A DNA stretch of 64,000 bases from Porphyrobacter sp. (GTDB lineage: Bacteria > Pseudomonadota > Alphaproteobacteria > Sphingomonadales > Sphingomonadaceae). How positions within the stretch are numbered: the first letter of the stretch is position 1; every line of letters starts with the position of its first letter. Where the stretch lies: NCBI GenBank assembly GCA_017744315.1, contig JAGIBN010000001.1, forward strand, positions 248,001 through 312,000. Direction: 5' to 3'. Under the pieces are notes generated by a model that ran no database searches, was not told the origin of the DNA, and saw nothing but the letters and a program-made list of their open reading frames with translations. Below are positions 1 through 10,654 of the stretch, one piece after another. The position numbers were made by a program, and so were the translations under genes.

Positions 1-1126
1 TCTCATCGCGCTCGGCGTCATGCCCTACATTACCGCGTCCATCGTGGTGCAGCTGGCCGCGGCCCTGCATCCTTCGCTGGTAGCCCTCAAGAAAGAGGGT
101 GAGGCCGGACGCAAGAAGCTCAACCAGTACACCCGCTACGGCGCGGTGTTCCTCTGCGCGATCCAGGGCTGGTTCCTGGCTGCTGGGCTCGAGGCCTACG
201 GCGCTCAGAGCGGTTTGCAGGCGGTGGTCAACCCCGGCCTGATGTTCCGCATCGTGGCCGTGATCAACCTCGTTGGCGGCACGATGTTCCTTCTCTGGCT
301 CGGTGAGCAGATCACCAGCCGCGGTATCGGCAACGGCGTGTCGTTGATCATCATGGCCGGCATTGTCGCCCAGTTCCCGACCTTTATCGCCAACCTGTTC
401 GAAGGCGGTCGCACCGGCTCGATCAACATGTTCGTGATCATCGGCCTGTTCGTGATGATCATCGGCCTGGTGCTGGGCATCTGCTTCATGGAGCGGGCGC
501 AGCGGCGATTGCTGGTGCAATATCCCAAGCGAGCGAGTGCCCGCGGGATGATGCAGGCGGATCGCAGCCATCTGCCGCTCAAGCTCAACACCGCCGGCGT
601 GATCCCGCCGATCTTCGCCAGTTCGTTGCTGCTGCTGCCGCTGACCATCAGCCAGTTCGCCGGCAACTCCGTCAGCACCAGCAGCGCATTTTACGGCGTC
701 ATCCAGACCCTGAACCAGTACCTGCAGCATGGGCAGCCGCTGTACCTGGCGCTCTACGCCACGGGCATCATCTTCTTCTGCTTCTTCTACACCGCTGTCG
801 TATTCAATCCCGAAGAGACGGCGGAGAACCTGAAGAAGAATGGCGGGTTCATTCCCGGCATCCGTCCGGGCAAGCGCACGGCGGAGTACCTGGATTACGT
901 GCTCACGCGCATCACCGTGATCGGTGCGATTTACCTGACGGTGGTCTGCGTGCTGCCGGAGTACATGATCGCGCAGACGGGCATTCCGCTGTTCCTTGGC
1001 GGAACCAGCCTGCTCATCGTGGTGAACGTTACGGTCGACACGATCAGCCAGATCCAGTCGCATCTGCTTGCGCACCAGTACGGTGATCTTATCAAGAAGG
1101 CCAAATTGAAGGGCCGCTTGCGCTAA
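1..1126 (+). CDS. secY: Protein translocase subunit SecY (5'-truncated by window edge)
   Basis: Frame is open from base 2 ([26 protein letters not shown]...); SecY TM pattern; followed by adk and the alpha operon. Confidence 0.95.
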   Translation, partial: LIALGVMPYITASIVVQLAAALHPSLVALKKEGEAGRKKLNQYTRYGAVFLCAIQGWFLAAGLEAYGAQSGLQAVVNPGLMFRIVAVINLVGGTMFLLWLGEQITSRGIGNGVSLIIMAGIVAQFPTFIANLFEGGRTGSINMFVIIGLFVMIIGLVLGICFMERAQRRLLVQYPKRASARGMMQADRSHLPLKLNTAGVIPPIFASSLLLLPLTISQFAGNSVSTSSAFYGVIQTLNQYLQHGQPLYLALYATGIIFFCFFYTAVVFNPEETAENLKKNGGFIPGIRPGKRTAEYLDYVLTRITVIGAIYLTVVCVLPEYMIAQTGIPLFLGGTSLLIVVNVTVDTISQIQSHLLAHQYGDLIKKAKLKGRLR

Positions 1127-1140
1127 ACGGCGCGGCGCGA

Positions 1141-1163
1141 CCGCCCTGGCTTGGCCAGGGCGG
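1141..1163. repeat. Perfect 10-bp stem hairpin in secY-adk spacer
   Basis: ccgccctggc-ttg-gccagggcgg; no following T-run. Confidence 0.7.
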
Positions 1164-1181
1164 GGCAAACGGGGGAGCGTA

Positions 1182-1832
1182 GTGAATATCATTCTTCTTG
1201 GCCCTCCGGGGGCCGGCAAGGGCACTCAGGCCCAGCGCCTGGTTGAAGGCCGGGGCATGGTCCAGCTTTCAACCGGCGACATGCTGCGTGAAACGCGCAA
1301 GGCCGACACGCCGCTGGGCCGCCAGGTGGCCGACGTGATGGATTCGGGCGCGCTCGTCTCCGACGAGATTGTCACCGCGATGATCGACGAGAAGCTTGCG
1401 AGCCTCGACGCCGACACCGGCGTGATCTTCGACGGCTATCCGCGCACCGCGGCTCAAGCTGAGACCCTGGACCAGATCCTCGCCGGCCGCGGTCGTAGGC
1501 TCGATCGCGTGATCGAACTCGGCGTGGACGAAGACGCCTTGGTCGAACGCATCGTCGGCCGCTACACCTGCGCCACTTGCGGCAAGGGCTACCACGACAA
1601 GTTTGAGCAGCCCAAGGTCGAAGGCACTTGCGACAAGTGCGGCGGCCACGAGTTCAAGCGCCGGGCTGACGACAATGAAGACACCGTCCGCACCCGCATG
1701 GGCGAATATCGCGCCAAGACCGCGCCGATCCTTCCGTATTACGAGGCCCGCGGCCTGGTGAGCCGGGTGAACGGCATGGCGCCGATCGATGAAGTTACGA
1801 AGTCGATCGAGGATATCCTCGGCGCGGATTGA
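1182..1832 (+). CDS. adk: Adenylate kinase (GTG start)
   Basis: MNIILLGPPGAGKGTQAQRL P-loop; lid Cys motif CATCGKGYHDKF...CDKCGG. Confidence 0.97.
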   Translation: MNIILLGPPGAGKGTQAQRLVEGRGMVQLSTGDMLRETRKADTPLGRQVADVMDSGALVSDEIVTAMIDEKLASLDADTGVIFDGYPRTAAQAETLDQILAGRGRRLDRVIELGVDEDALVERIVGRYTCATCGKGYHDKFEQPKVEGTCDKCGGHEFKRRADDNEDTVRTRMGEYRAKTAPILPYYEARGLVSRVNGMAPIDEVTKSIEDILGAD

Positions 1833-1877
1833 ACCCGGGCGCAGTCTGGGTCACACCCTTCCGCAAGGAGGTGACCC

Positions 1878-2420
1878 ATGCGTCGTGCTCTACTCGGTTT
1901 AACGGCCTCGCTGGTCCTGACCGCCGCAGCGCCGCTTGCGGCGAAAGTCGCGGCGTCGAGTGAGGCCGGATTCGTCTCCCACAACGAAGCGCTGGTCCGG
2001 GCACCTCCCGAGCAGGTCTGGGCCACACTGATTGCTCCCTCACAATGGTGGAACAGCGCGCACACCTACTCCGGTGACGCGGCCAACATGACCTTGAACG
2101 CCAAGGCGGGTGGTTGCTTCTGTGAGCGGGTTCCCGGCAAGGGGCGGCCCGACGGTGAGGTCGAGCACATGCGGGTGATCTACATGACGCCCCATTCGGC
2201 TTTGCGTCTGAGCGGTGGACTTGGGCCCCTGCAGTCCGAACCGGTGAACGGCGTCCTGACTGTTACGCTCAAGCCGGAGGGGGAGGGGACCCGTGTCGCC
2301 TTCGACTATGCCGTGGGAGGCTACATGCGCGCGTCGACGGTCGAGATGGCCCCGCTCGTGGATGGGGTTGTCGGTGAACAACTGCAACGCCTCGCCGAAC
2401 GGCTTGGAAAAGTCGGCTGA
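1878..2420 (+). CDS. SRPBCC/START-like secreted protein
   Basis: N-terminal signal peptide; APPEQVWATLIAPSQWWNSAHTYSGDAANMTL pattern. Confidence 0.7.
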   Translation: MRRALLGLTASLVLTAAAPLAAKVAASSEAGFVSHNEALVRAPPEQVWATLIAPSQWWNSAHTYSGDAANMTLNAKAGGCFCERVPGKGRPDGEVEHMRVIYMTPHSALRLSGGLGPLQSEPVNGVLTVTLKPEGEGTRVAFDYAVGGYMRASTVEMAPLVDGVVGEQLQRLAERLGKVG

Positions 2421-2731
2421 CGCGAACGGCTAATTTTTGACGGCGGCGGTGATTTGTTGTAGTCCAAAGAAATCGAGCTGGCGGCCTGCCTCAATGCGGC
2501 CGATCCAGCGCTGCGCGTGTTTCGCTGTTGACGGCGAGCGCGATTCGCCGTAAGCGCGCCGCTCATTCGACACTTGCAGGGCAGTTCGGCAGGCGGGCCA
2601 GGTGCTTGTCCAACCGGACTTATTGCCATTGGTGCAAAGACAGGCCAGTGTCGGTGAGCAAAAGCGATGAGATAGGGGGCTCAGTTCCGCCCGCCGGAAT
2701 GACCGGTCCCCTGTGGAGCATGGAGAATTAA

Positions 2732-3100
2732 GTGGCTCGTATTGCCGGGGTAAACCTCCCCACCAACAAGCGCGTGATCGTCGCGCTGACCTATATCCAT
2801 GGTATTGGCCCGACCACGGCGAAGAAGATCGCCGACAAGCTGGGCATCGATCACAGCCGTCGCGTTCAGGACCTGTCGGATGCCGAGGTTCTGCAGATCC
2901 GTGAAACCATCGACGCCGATCACACGGTGGAAGGCGATCTTCGTCGCGAAACCGCGATGAACATCAAGCGCCTGATGGACCTGGCCTGCTACCGCGGCCT
3001 GCGTCACCGCAAGGGCCTGCCCGTTCGCGGTCAGCGCACGCATACCAACGCCCGTACCCGCAAGGGCAAGGCCAAGCCGATCGCCGGCAAGAAGAAGTAA
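2732..3100 (+). CDS. rpsM: 30S ribosomal protein S13 (GTG start)
   Basis: [26 protein letters not shown]...[18 protein letters not shown]. Confidence 0.98.
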   Translation: MARIAGVNLPTNKRVIVALTYIHGIGPTTAKKIADKLGIDHSRRVQDLSDAEVLQIRETIDADHTVEGDLRRETAMNIKRLMDLACYRGLRHRKGLPVRGQRTHTNARTRKGKAKPIAGKKK

Positions 3101-3154
3101 GCGCGCCTTCAAGGCAGCAGCTTGCTCTTTCAGGATTAGGACAGGACACGAACA

Positions 3155-3544
3155 ATGGCACGCGAACCCCAGCGCATCAAAAGGCGGGAGCGCAAGAACA
3201 TCTCGAGCGGCGTCGCGCACGTGAACGCTAGCTTCAACAACACCATGATCACCATCACCGACGCGCAGGGCAATGCGATCAGCTGGTCCAGCGCCGGCAT
3301 GATGGGCTTCAAGGGCAGCCGCAAGTCGACTCCCTATGCCGCCCAGGTTGCTGCGGACGATGCCGGCAAGAAGGCCGCCGAACACGGCGTCCGTACGCTG
3401 GAAGTGGAGATCAAGGGTCCGGGTTCGGGCCGCGAAAGCGCGCTCCGGGCCTTGCAGGCCGTCGGCTTCACTATCACATCCATTCGCGATGTGACCCCGA
3501 TCCCGCACAACGGGGTCCGGCCGTCCAAGCGTCGCCGCGTCTGA
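3155..3544 (+). CDS. rpsK: 30S ribosomal protein S11
   Basis: [19 protein letters not shown]...[18 protein letters not shown]. Confidence 0.98.
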   Translation: MAREPQRIKRRERKNISSGVAHVNASFNNTMITITDAQGNAISWSSAGMMGFKGSRKSTPYAAQVAADDAGKKAAEHGVRTLEVEIKGPGSGRESALRALQAVGFTITSIRDVTPIPHNGVRPSKRRRV

Positions 3545-3648
3545 GCGAACTTGCTGGCGGCCTGCAGGCCGTCATTTGAATTCGGTTCGGTCGCGGTGCT
3601 TCCAACGCTCCGCGACCGTGCCGCCCGAAACACCTTTAGGGGAAGTCC

Positions 3649-4704
3649 ATGTCCGTCAACACCAAGAACTGGCAGGAACTCAAGAAACCCAACAGCCTCG
3701 ATATCAAGAGCGGCGGTGATGCGAAGCGCAAGGCGACCTTCGTGGCCGAACCGCTCGAACGCGGTTTTGGCCTGACGCTCGGCAACGCGCTGCGCCGCGT
3801 GCTCCTGTCGAGCCTGCAGGGCGCGGCAATTACCTCGATCCGCATCGAGAACGTGCTGCACGAGTTCTCGTCGCTCGCCGGCGTGCGCGAGGACGTGACC
3901 GACATCGTCCTCAACGTGAAGCAGATCGCCCTCAAGATGGAAGGCGAAGGCCCGAAGCGGCTGCAGCTTTCCGCGACCGGCCCGGCTGAAGTCAAAGCCG
4001 GTGACATCGCCGTTTCCGGCGACATCGAAGTCCTCAACAAGGACCTCGTGATCTGCCACCTCGACGAAGGCGCGACGCTCAACATGGAGCTGACTGCCGA
4101 CACCGGTAAGGGTTACGTCCCGGCCGTGTCGAACCGTCCGGTCGACGCGCCGATCGGCCTGATCCCGATCGACTCGCTCTACTCGCCGATCCGTCAGGTC
4201 AGCTACAAGGTCGACAACGCCCGCGTTGGGCAGGAACTCGACTACGACAAGCTTTCGATCACGGTCGAGACCGATGGCACCGTCACCCCGGAAGACGCCG
4301 TGGCTTATGCCGCGCGCATCCTCCAGGACCAGCTGACGCTGTTCGTCCACTTCGAAGAAGGCATTCCGCAGCCGTCCAGCCCGATGATCGGTGTGGCCGC
4401 GCAGCCGGAAGAGAGCGACGCCAACCAGCTCAACCGTTACCTCCTCAAGAAGGTCGACGAGCTCGAGCTGTCGGTTCGTTCGGCCAACTGCCTCAAGAAC
4501 GACAACATCATCTACATCGGTGACCTGGTCCAGAAGACCGAAGCCGAGATGCTGCGCACGCCGAACTTCGGCCGCAAGTCGCTCAACGAGATCAAGGAAG
4601 TGCTCTCCAGCATGGGTCTGCGCCTTGGGATGGACATCCCGGGCTGGCCGCCGGAGAACATCGAGGAAATGGCCAAGAAGCTCGAACAAGAGCTGCTCGG
4701 TTAA
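3649..4704 (+). CDS. rpoA: DNA-directed RNA polymerase subunit alpha
   Basis: [24 protein letters not shown]-terminal alpha-CTD ([17 protein letters not shown]). Confidence 0.98.
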   Translation: MSVNTKNWQELKKPNSLDIKSGGDAKRKATFVAEPLERGFGLTLGNALRRVLLSSLQGAAITSIRIENVLHEFSSLAGVREDVTDIVLNVKQIALKMEGEGPKRLQLSATGPAEVKAGDIAVSGDIEVLNKDLVICHLDEGATLNMELTADTGKGYVPAVSNRPVDAPIGLIPIDSLYSPIRQVSYKVDNARVGQELDYDKLSITVETDGTVTPEDAVAYAARILQDQLTLFVHFEEGIPQPSSPMIGVAAQPEESDANQLNRYLLKKVDELELSVRSANCLKNDNIIYIGDLVQKTEAEMLRTPNFGRKSLNEIKEVLSSMGLRLGMDIPGWPPENIEEMAKKLEQELLG

Positions 4705-4711
4705 GAATAGA

Positions 4712-4735
4712 CCTCCCCGGGTTCGCTCGGGGAGG
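4712..4735 (+). terminator. Hairpin downstream of rpoA
   Basis: cctccccg-ggttcgct-cggggagg. Confidence 0.5.
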
Positions 4736-4819
4736 GTTCATGGGTGATAGGGCGGCGACCCTGACTGCCGCCTGGATCGGGGTACCTGATACGGCCCCCC
4801 TACGAACGGAGTATATGAA

Positions 4820-5236
4820 ATGCGTCACGGTCACGGCGGCCGCAAGCTGCAGCGCAAGTCCGGCCATCGCGCCGCCCTTCTGCGCAACATGGCAGCGGCT
4901 CTCATCAAGCACGAGCAGATCCAGACCACCACGCCGAAGGCGAAGGAATTGCGTCCTTACGTCGAAAAGCTGATCACGCTGGCCAAGCATGGCGGTCTTT
5001 CCAACCGTCGCCTCGCGCACGCTCGCATCCTCGACGAAGCTCAGGAAAAGAAGCTGTTTGAAGTTCTGGCCGCGCGTTACGCCGACCGTGAAGGCGGTTA
5101 CACCCGCATCATCAAGGCCGGCATCCGCGCCAGCGATGCTGCGCCGATCGCGATCATCGAGCTCGTCGACCGCGATGTCGACGCCAAGGGCAAGGACAGC
5201 GGTCCGGTGATGAACGAGGAACTTGAAGAAGCGTAA
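4820..5236 (+). CDS. rplQ: 50S ribosomal protein L17
   Basis: [37 protein letters not shown]. Confidence 0.98.
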   Translation: MRHGHGGRKLQRKSGHRAALLRNMAAALIKHEQIQTTTPKAKELRPYVEKLITLAKHGGLSNRRLAHARILDEAQEKKLFEVLAARYADREGGYTRIIKAGIRASDAAPIAIIELVDRDVDAKGKDSGPVMNEELEEA

Positions 5237-5255
5237 GGCTCCGGTTCATCACGTA

Positions 5256-5304
5256 TTTTGCAAAGGCGGTTGCAGTCGTTACGGTTGCAACCGCCTTTTG
5301 CATT
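5256..5304 (+). terminator. Stem-loop downstream of rplQ
   Basis: gcaaaggcggttgca ... tgcaaccgccttttgc, near-perfect inverted repeat followed by t-rich bases. Confidence 0.7.
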
Positions 5305-5317
5305 TCTGGAGCCCTTG

Positions 5318-7447
5318 ATGCGTCTTCCTGTTCTCGCCACGGCCGTCGCTGCCGTCGTCCTTTCCGTTCCCTTGCAGGCCCAGGATATGACCGCTCCAAA
5401 CTACCCTGAAACTCGCCGCGACGATGTGGTCGAAACGCTGTTCGGCGAACAGATTGCCGATCCCTATCGCTGGCTCGAGAACGATGTCCGCAACGATGCC
5501 GAGGTGGCCGATTGGGTCGAACGGCAGAACAAGCTGACCGATAGCTATCTGGCGAAGCTTCCCATGCGCGCGTGGTTCAAGCAGCGCATCGGGCAGCTCT
5601 ATGACTACGAGCGCTTCTCGACTCCGGTGAAGCGGGGCGATCGCTATTTTTACAACCGCAACTCGGGCTTGCAGAACCAGTCGCCGCTTTATGTGCGCGA
5701 GGGGCTGAACGGTACGCCGCGGCTGCTGATCGATCCCAATACCTGGGCCAACGACGGTGCGACCGCACTCGACGCCTGGCGCGCGTCCCCCGATGGCTCG
5801 AAGGTGCTCTACAGCGTGCAGGACGGCGGCACTGACTGGCGCATCATCCGTGTGCTCGATGTCGCGAGCGGCAAGCAGCTGAGCGAAGAGATCCGCTGGG
5901 CCAAGTTCACCGACCTCGCCTGGGTGGGCGAGGAGGGCTTCCTCTACTCGCGCTTCCCGGAGCCGGAGAAGGGACAGGACTTCCAGGCGCTCAACTACGA
6001 TCAGGCCGTCTATTTCCACCGCCTGGGCACGCCGCAGAGCGAGGATCAGCAGGTCTACTCGACACCGGCCAACCGCGACTACAACCACGGCGCGACCGTG
6101 ACGAGCGACGGCCGCTGGGCGATCATCACGACTTCGGTCGGCACCGATGCCCGATACGAGATCCGCGCGATTGACCTTGCCGCGCGTGGCACCAACGGTT
6201 GGGCAACGCGCGAATTGGTCACCGGCTTCGACAACGCCTGGACCCTGATCGATGGCGTCGGCGGAAAGCTGTGGTTCTCAACCAACAAGAACGCGCCCCG
6301 CTACCGCGTCGTTTCGGTCGATCTCGACAATCCCGCGACCGACTGGGCGGAGATCGTGCCCGAGAAGGAACAGCCGATCGACAGTGCGTCGATCGTGGGG
6401 GACCGCCTGGTACTGTCCTACCTCAAGGACGCCACCGCACTCGCGCGCACCTTCGACCTGTCAGGCAAGGAATTGGCGCCGGTTGAGCTAACCGGCCTCG
6501 GCTCGGTCGCCGGCTTCACCGGCAAGCCGGGTGATCCGGAGACCTTCTACAGCTTCGCCAGCTTCAACCGTCCCGCGACGATCTACCGCTTGAACGTTGC
6601 CACGGGCGAAAGCTCGGTCTTCGCGCAGCCGGAACTCAAGTTCGATCCCGAGACAATCGCGGTCGAGCAGCGCTTCTACACCTCGAAGGATGGCACTCGC
6701 GTCCCGGTGTTCATCGTCCGCCGCAAGGATGTGACCGGCCCGGCGCCGACGCTGCTCTACGGTTATGGCGGGTTCGACATCTCGCTGACCCCGACCTTTT
6801 CGCCTTCGCGCCTCGCCTGGATCGAGGCAGGCGGGGTGTTCGCGCTCGCCAACATTCGTGGCGGCGGCGAATACGGCAAGGCCTGGCATGACGGCGGCCG
6901 CCTGAACAACAAGCAGAACGTGTTCGACGATTTCATCGGTGCGGCAGAATTCCTCAAGGCCGAGAACGTCGCCAGCCAGGTGGCAGTGCAGGGCGGCTCC
7001 AACGGCGGTCTGCTGGTGGGTGCGGTGATCAACCAGCGGCCCGACCTGTTCGCGGCCGGTAACGCCCAGGTTGGCGTGATGGACATGCTGCGCTTCGATC
7101 GCTGGACCGCGGGCCGCTATTGGGTTGACGACTACGGTTACCCGGATCGGGAAGCGGACTTCGAAGTCCTGCGCACTTACTCGCCGTACCACAACATTCG
7201 TTCAGGCACCGAGTATCCGGCGGTCATCGTGACCACTGCCGACACCGACGACCGCGTGGTCCCGGGACACAGCTTCAAGTACACCGCGGCGCTCCAGGCT
7301 GCCGACGTCGGGAACAAGCCGCACCTCATCCGCATCGAAACCCGCGCCGGCCATGGCTCGGGCAAGCCGACCGACAAGGCGATCGAGGAAGCGTCAGACA
7401 TCCTCGCCTTCCTTGGCAAGTGGGCCGGGCTGGATGCTCCGAAGTAG
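5318..7447 (+). CDS. Prolyl oligopeptidase family (S9) serine peptidase, secreted
   Basis: MRLPVLATAVAAVVLSVPLQAQ signal peptide; NYPETRRDDVVETLFGEQIADPYRWLE; GGSNGGLL nucleophile motif. The ORF-track start at 5258 is a TTG inside the terminator. Confidence 0.93.
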   Translation: MRLPVLATAVAAVVLSVPLQAQDMTAPNYPETRRDDVVETLFGEQIADPYRWLENDVRNDAEVADWVERQNKLTDSYLAKLPMRAWFKQRIGQLYDYERFSTPVKRGDRYFYNRNSGLQNQSPLYVREGLNGTPRLLIDPNTWANDGATALDAWRASPDGSKVLYSVQDGGTDWRIIRVLDVASGKQLSEEIRWAKFTDLAWVGEEGFLYSRFPEPEKGQDFQALNYDQAVYFHRLGTPQSEDQQVYSTPANRDYNHGATVTSDGRWAIITTSVGTDARYEIRAIDLAARGTNGWATRELVTGFDNAWTLIDGVGGKLWFSTNKNAPRYRVVSVDLDNPATDWAEIVPEKEQPIDSASIVGDRLVLSYLKDATALARTFDLSGKELAPVELTGLGSVAGFTGKPGDPETFYSFASFNRPATIYRLNVATGESSVFAQPELKFDPETIAVEQRFYTSKDGTRVPVFIVRRKDVTGPAPTLLYGYGGFDISLTPTFSPSRLAWIEAGGVFALANIRGGGEYGKAWHDGGRLNNKQNVFDDFIGAAEFLKAENVASQVAVQGGSNGGLLVGAVINQRPDLFAAGNAQVGVMDMLRFDRWTAGRYWVDDYGYPDREADFEVLRTYSPYHNIRSGTEYPAVIVTTADTDDRVVPGHSFKYTAALQAADVGNKPHLIRIETRAGHGSGKPTDKAIEEASDILAFLGKWAGLDAPK

Positions 7448-7579
7448 AGTGTTCAGAAAACAAACTTGAAACCTGAACAATCTCTGTCAGCAGCATTCAG
7501 GCATCGCATATCGCGCCAGTGATAGCTCCTGACTCGGCAAGGGACATCGAGTCCCTTCGAGAGTTGAGAGGAGCAGATC

Positions 7580-8188
7580 ATGAAGTCCTTTACCAAAGCC
7601 TTGGTCGGAACTGTCGCGGCTGGCGCGATGGCGGTGACCGCGACTGTTCCTGCACAAGCGCAGTCGCGTAACAACCGTGATGACGACGGCATTGATGCCG
7701 GCGACATCATTGCCGGCGCGCTTATCATCGGCGGTATCGCTGCGATTGCCACTGCGGCGAGCCGCGGCAACGATCGCTACGATGGTTATAATGGCGGCAA
7801 TTACAATCGCGGCGACAACAACCGCTACGATCGTGGCTACAACAATGGCTACGCCCGTGCCGGTAACTCGCGCCAGGCCGTCGAGCAGTGTGTTGCGGCA
7901 GCCGAGCGCGGTGCCAACCGCAGTTCCTATCGCGGCAACTCGCAGGTGACCGATATCCGCAATATCGATCGCAAGCGGGACGGCTACACGGTCAAGGGCC
8001 GCATTGCGGTCAACACCGCTGGCCGTGACTGGCGCCGTGGCGACGCCGTATATGGCCGGGGCTGGAATGGCGACTACCGTGGTTGGAACAACAACTACCG
8101 CGGCTATGACGCCGGCAGCTTCACCTGCAAGGTGCGCTACGGCCAGGTCGTCGACCTCGACTACAGCGGAATCCGCGGCCTCGGGTAA
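7580..8188 (+). CDS. Secreted hypothetical protein with Asn/Gly/Tyr/Arg-rich low-complexity segment
   Basis: Signal peptide plus RYDGYNGGNYNRGDNNRYDRGYNNGY. Confidence 0.7.
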   Translation: MKSFTKALVGTVAAGAMAVTATVPAQAQSRNNRDDDGIDAGDIIAGALIIGGIAAIATAASRGNDRYDGYNGGNYNRGDNNRYDRGYNNGYARAGNSRQAVEQCVAAAERGANRSSYRGNSQVTDIRNIDRKRDGYTVKGRIAVNTAGRDWRRGDAVYGRGWNGDYRGWNNNYRGYDAGSFTCKVRYGQVVDLDYSGIRGLG

Positions 8189-8214
8189 TCCCCTTCCCAG
8201 AGGACTGCGTCAGG

Positions 8215-8239
8215 CGGCCCGGGCGATGAGCCCGGGCCG
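8215..8239. terminator. Stem-loop between convergent genes
   Basis: cggcccgggc-gatga-gcccgggccg followed by tttgcgttt. Confidence 0.7.
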
Positions 8240-8246
8240 TTTGCGT

Positions 8247-8864
8247 TTAAGGATCTCGTGAATACGCGGGCAGCTCGATGTTCCAGATCAGTGCTGCCCC
8301 GCGCAAGCTGAACCCGGCGCCCGCGGCGACGGCCCAGACCGGAAACAGCGGCAGCCCAGCCAGCGAACCCAGCGCGCACAGCGAGGCAGAGAGCGCGGCG
8401 GCGGTGACGTAGAGTTCAGGCCGCATGAGGATCGAAGGCCTCCCCGCGAGCACGTCGCGAATGATGCCTCCGACACAGCCAGTAATAACGCCCATCAGGA
8501 TCGCCGGTACCGGCGCCACGCCATAGGCGAGCGCCTTGGCCGTACCCAGCACTGAATAGACTGCGAGGCCCACCGCGTCCGCCCAGTCGAGCATCTTGCC
8601 GTCCCACCAGCGGCTTGGTGTGAACCAGGTGATGAAGGCGATCATCAGGATCACCGGCGCCACCCAGGGATCGCGTACCCAGAACACAGGCGCGTCGATC
8701 AACAAATCGCGCACCGAGCCGCCGCCCACCCCGGTCACCAGAGCGAAAAACACCACCGAGACAATCGTCTGCCGCATCTTCGCGGCGAGCAGGGCGCCGC
8801 TCAGCGCGAAGACAGCAATGCCGGTGAGATCGAGCAGCGGGGGCAGGGCCGGAGGTGGCGTCAT
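8247..8864 (-). CDS. Trimeric intracellular cation channel (TRIC/UPF0126) family membrane protein
   Basis: LDLTGIAVFALSGALLAA...GVGGGSVRDLL...GGIIRDVLAGRPS; start chosen at MTPPPALPP. Confidence 0.85.
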   Translation of the reverse strand: MTPPPALPPLLDLTGIAVFALSGALLAAKMRQTIVSVVFFALVTGVGGGSVRDLLIDAPVFWVRDPWVAPVILMIAFITWFTPSRWWDGKMLDWADAVGLAVYSVLGTAKALAYGVAPVPAILMGVITGCVGGIIRDVLAGRPSILMRPELYVTAAALSASLCALGSLAGLPLFPVWAVAAGAGFSLRGAALIWNIELPAYSRDP

Positions 8865-9547
8865 GCCTTCACGCGGGCCTTTCGGCGCCTGAACAGCAAA
8901 GTGCAACCGAGGCTCGCCCCAATCACCGAGAGCGCGGCGAACACGATCAGGATGGGATGGTGCGCGTTCTCACGCGTCTGCAGGTCCATGATGTGGAGGC
9001 CCCACATCACGTCGTAGAGCCGCCATTGCGGCGTCCGCAGGGCCAGAACCTCGCCGGTGGTATCGTCGACGTAGACCCGCGTTCCGTCAGCGTAAGTGGT
9101 CTGCCAAACCGCAGCCTTCGAACGTGCGTCGTTCGGAGCTTCTGCGGGCGGGAAATAAGTGACAGCCGTACGGGCTGCCTTTCCGGCGTAGGCCGCGTCG
9201 GCGATCCGGCCGGCTTCTTCCTTAACGACCGGCGGCAGAGCGGCGCTGCCGTCTGCCGAATAGCGCCAGACCGCGCCTTGGGCGGACGTGACGACCCAAG
9301 CGGGCCCGCCCGGCAGCGAGAGCAGGCGCGCGTCGCGGATCGGTTCGCCGATGGTGGACGGGAACCTGATGCCCGCCGGATCGATGGCAGAACTTTCGGC
9401 GCGGAGCTGGTCGCCGCGCACTTCCTCGATCGGCCGGGCCGCCATGTAGAGCCCGGTCACCGTCCACATCAGTATGGGGAAACCGACCAGCCAGCCGAGC
9501 CAGATGTGCCAGCGCGCGAACTGCTGCATGATGCGTTGCCGTGCCAT
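8861..9547 (-). CDS. PepSY domain-containing membrane protein
   Basis: N- and C-terminal TM helices, TGEVLALRTPQWRLYDVMWGLHIMDLQTRENAHHP. Confidence 0.75.
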   Translation of the reverse strand: MARQRIMQQFARWHIWLGWLVGFPILMWTVTGLYMAARPIEEVRGDQLRAESSAIDPAGIRFPSTIGEPIRDARLLSLPGGPAWVVTSAQGAVWRYSADGSAALPPVVKEEAGRIADAAYAGKAARTAVTYFPPAEAPNDARSKAAVWQTTYADGTRVYVDDTTGEVLALRTPQWRLYDVMWGLHIMDLQTRENAHHPILIVFAALSVIGASLGCTLLFRRRKARVKA

Positions 9548-9556
9548 GGCGAGGGG

Positions 9557-10036
9557 TTACTCCGGGATGGCGCGATCCGCCAGCAGCTCCGCAGCGAGCG
9601 GTGGATAGGGCAGGGGCAGACGGTCGGGCTCGACCCATTCGCGCCGGGCCACCCGGCTCATCAGCCGGGCCTCTGTCCAATAGGGCTCAAGCCAGCGAGA
9701 ATCGCCGAGAGGGCTGGCCAGCACGTTATCGAGGATCGGCGCCAGCTCTGCGTCGGGACCGGCCTCGGCCAGGAAGCTCGCAGTCGCGCGCAGAGAGGCG
9801 ATGGTGATCGTGGCGTGATAGCCGCGAGTCTGGGTGTTCGGAACGCCGACCGCCTCGTTGTAGCCGCGAATAATGGGCCCCATGCCGCCGTGCTGCACCA
9901 ACACGTCAGGATGACGGAGCAACCACAGTGCCGCGGCGAAATGCGCGGCGTGGGTCCATTCCGCATAAGGATGCGTCCGTTCGAGCACGCCTTTGGCGAT
10001 GCGCTCGATATCGGTTTCGGAATAAGGGGAAGTCAT
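9557..10036 (-). CDS. Conserved hypothetical protein
   Basis: ORF MTSPYSETDIERIAKGVLERTHPYAEWTHAAHFAAALWLL; start chosen downstream of the track ORF start. Confidence 0.6.
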   Translation of the reverse strand: MTSPYSETDIERIAKGVLERTHPYAEWTHAAHFAAALWLLRHPDVLVQHGGMGPIIRGYNEAVGVPNTQTRGYHATITIASLRATASFLAEAGPDAELAPILDNVLASPLGDSRWLEPYWTEARLMSRVARREWVEPDRLPLPYPPLAAELLADRAIPE

Positions 10037-10234
10037 TGGGGTCGTTCCTGTTCGGGAAGGTCCGACCGGTTTGCTGTCCGGCCAGGTGAGGCCGGGTGAG
10101 GTTGGGAGGGAGCGGGTTGCTACCCGCGGCCCGTCCGCACGCACACCCGCGATACCGCCTGTTGGCGGACCGCGGCTTGGGTGCAGAAGATGAGCTTGCT
10201 CACGCCCAAGGCCTTAGCAATCGGGGCCCGTGGG

Positions 10235-10654
10235 TCAATCCTTGGCGAAGAGCTGGCCCAGGTCGGCGAAGGCCTTCATCTCGATGGCATTGCCGCTCGG
10301 ATCGCGGAAGAACATCGTCGCCTGCTCGCCGGGCTGACCCTTGAAGCGGATGTGCGGTTCGATCACGAACTCGGTGCCAGCGGCGGCGAGCCGATCGGCG
10401 AGAGACTGCCAGTCCTCAAGCGTGAGCACGATGCCGAAGTGCGGCACCGGAACGTCGTGACCATCGACCGGGTTGGACGCGGTTTCGCCGGCGTTCTCTG
10501 CCAGATGCGCGACGATCTGGTGGCCGTAGAAGTCGAAGTCGATCCACTCGTCGCTGCTGCGCCCTTCCGGACAGCCGATCACGCCTCCCCAGAAGGCGCG
10601 CGCGGCGTCGAGGTCATGGACCGGGAAGGCGAGGTGGAACGGGCGAAGCGTCAT
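10235..10654 (-). CDS. VOC (glyoxalase/bleomycin-resistance) family protein
   Basis: [28 protein letters not shown]...[14 protein letters not shown]; start overlaps the lpd stop (TGATG). Confidence 0.88.
   Translation of the reverse strand: MTLRPFHLAFPVHDLDAARAFWGGVIGCPEGRSSDEWIDFDFYGHQIVAHLAENAGETASNPVDGHDVPVPHFGIVLTLEDWQSLADRLAAAGTEFVIEPHIRFKGQPGEQATMFFRDPSGNAIEMKAFADLGQLFAKD

Noticed and set aside
3545-3648. ggcggcctgcaggccgtc palindrome in the rpsK-rpoA spacer as terminator
   Set aside because: Inside a conserved ribosomal operon with no T-run; likely leader structure or chance.
3334-4689. 451-aa minus-strand ORF opposite rpsK/rpoA
   Set aside because: Covers two conserved genes in antisense; GC-driven lack of stops.
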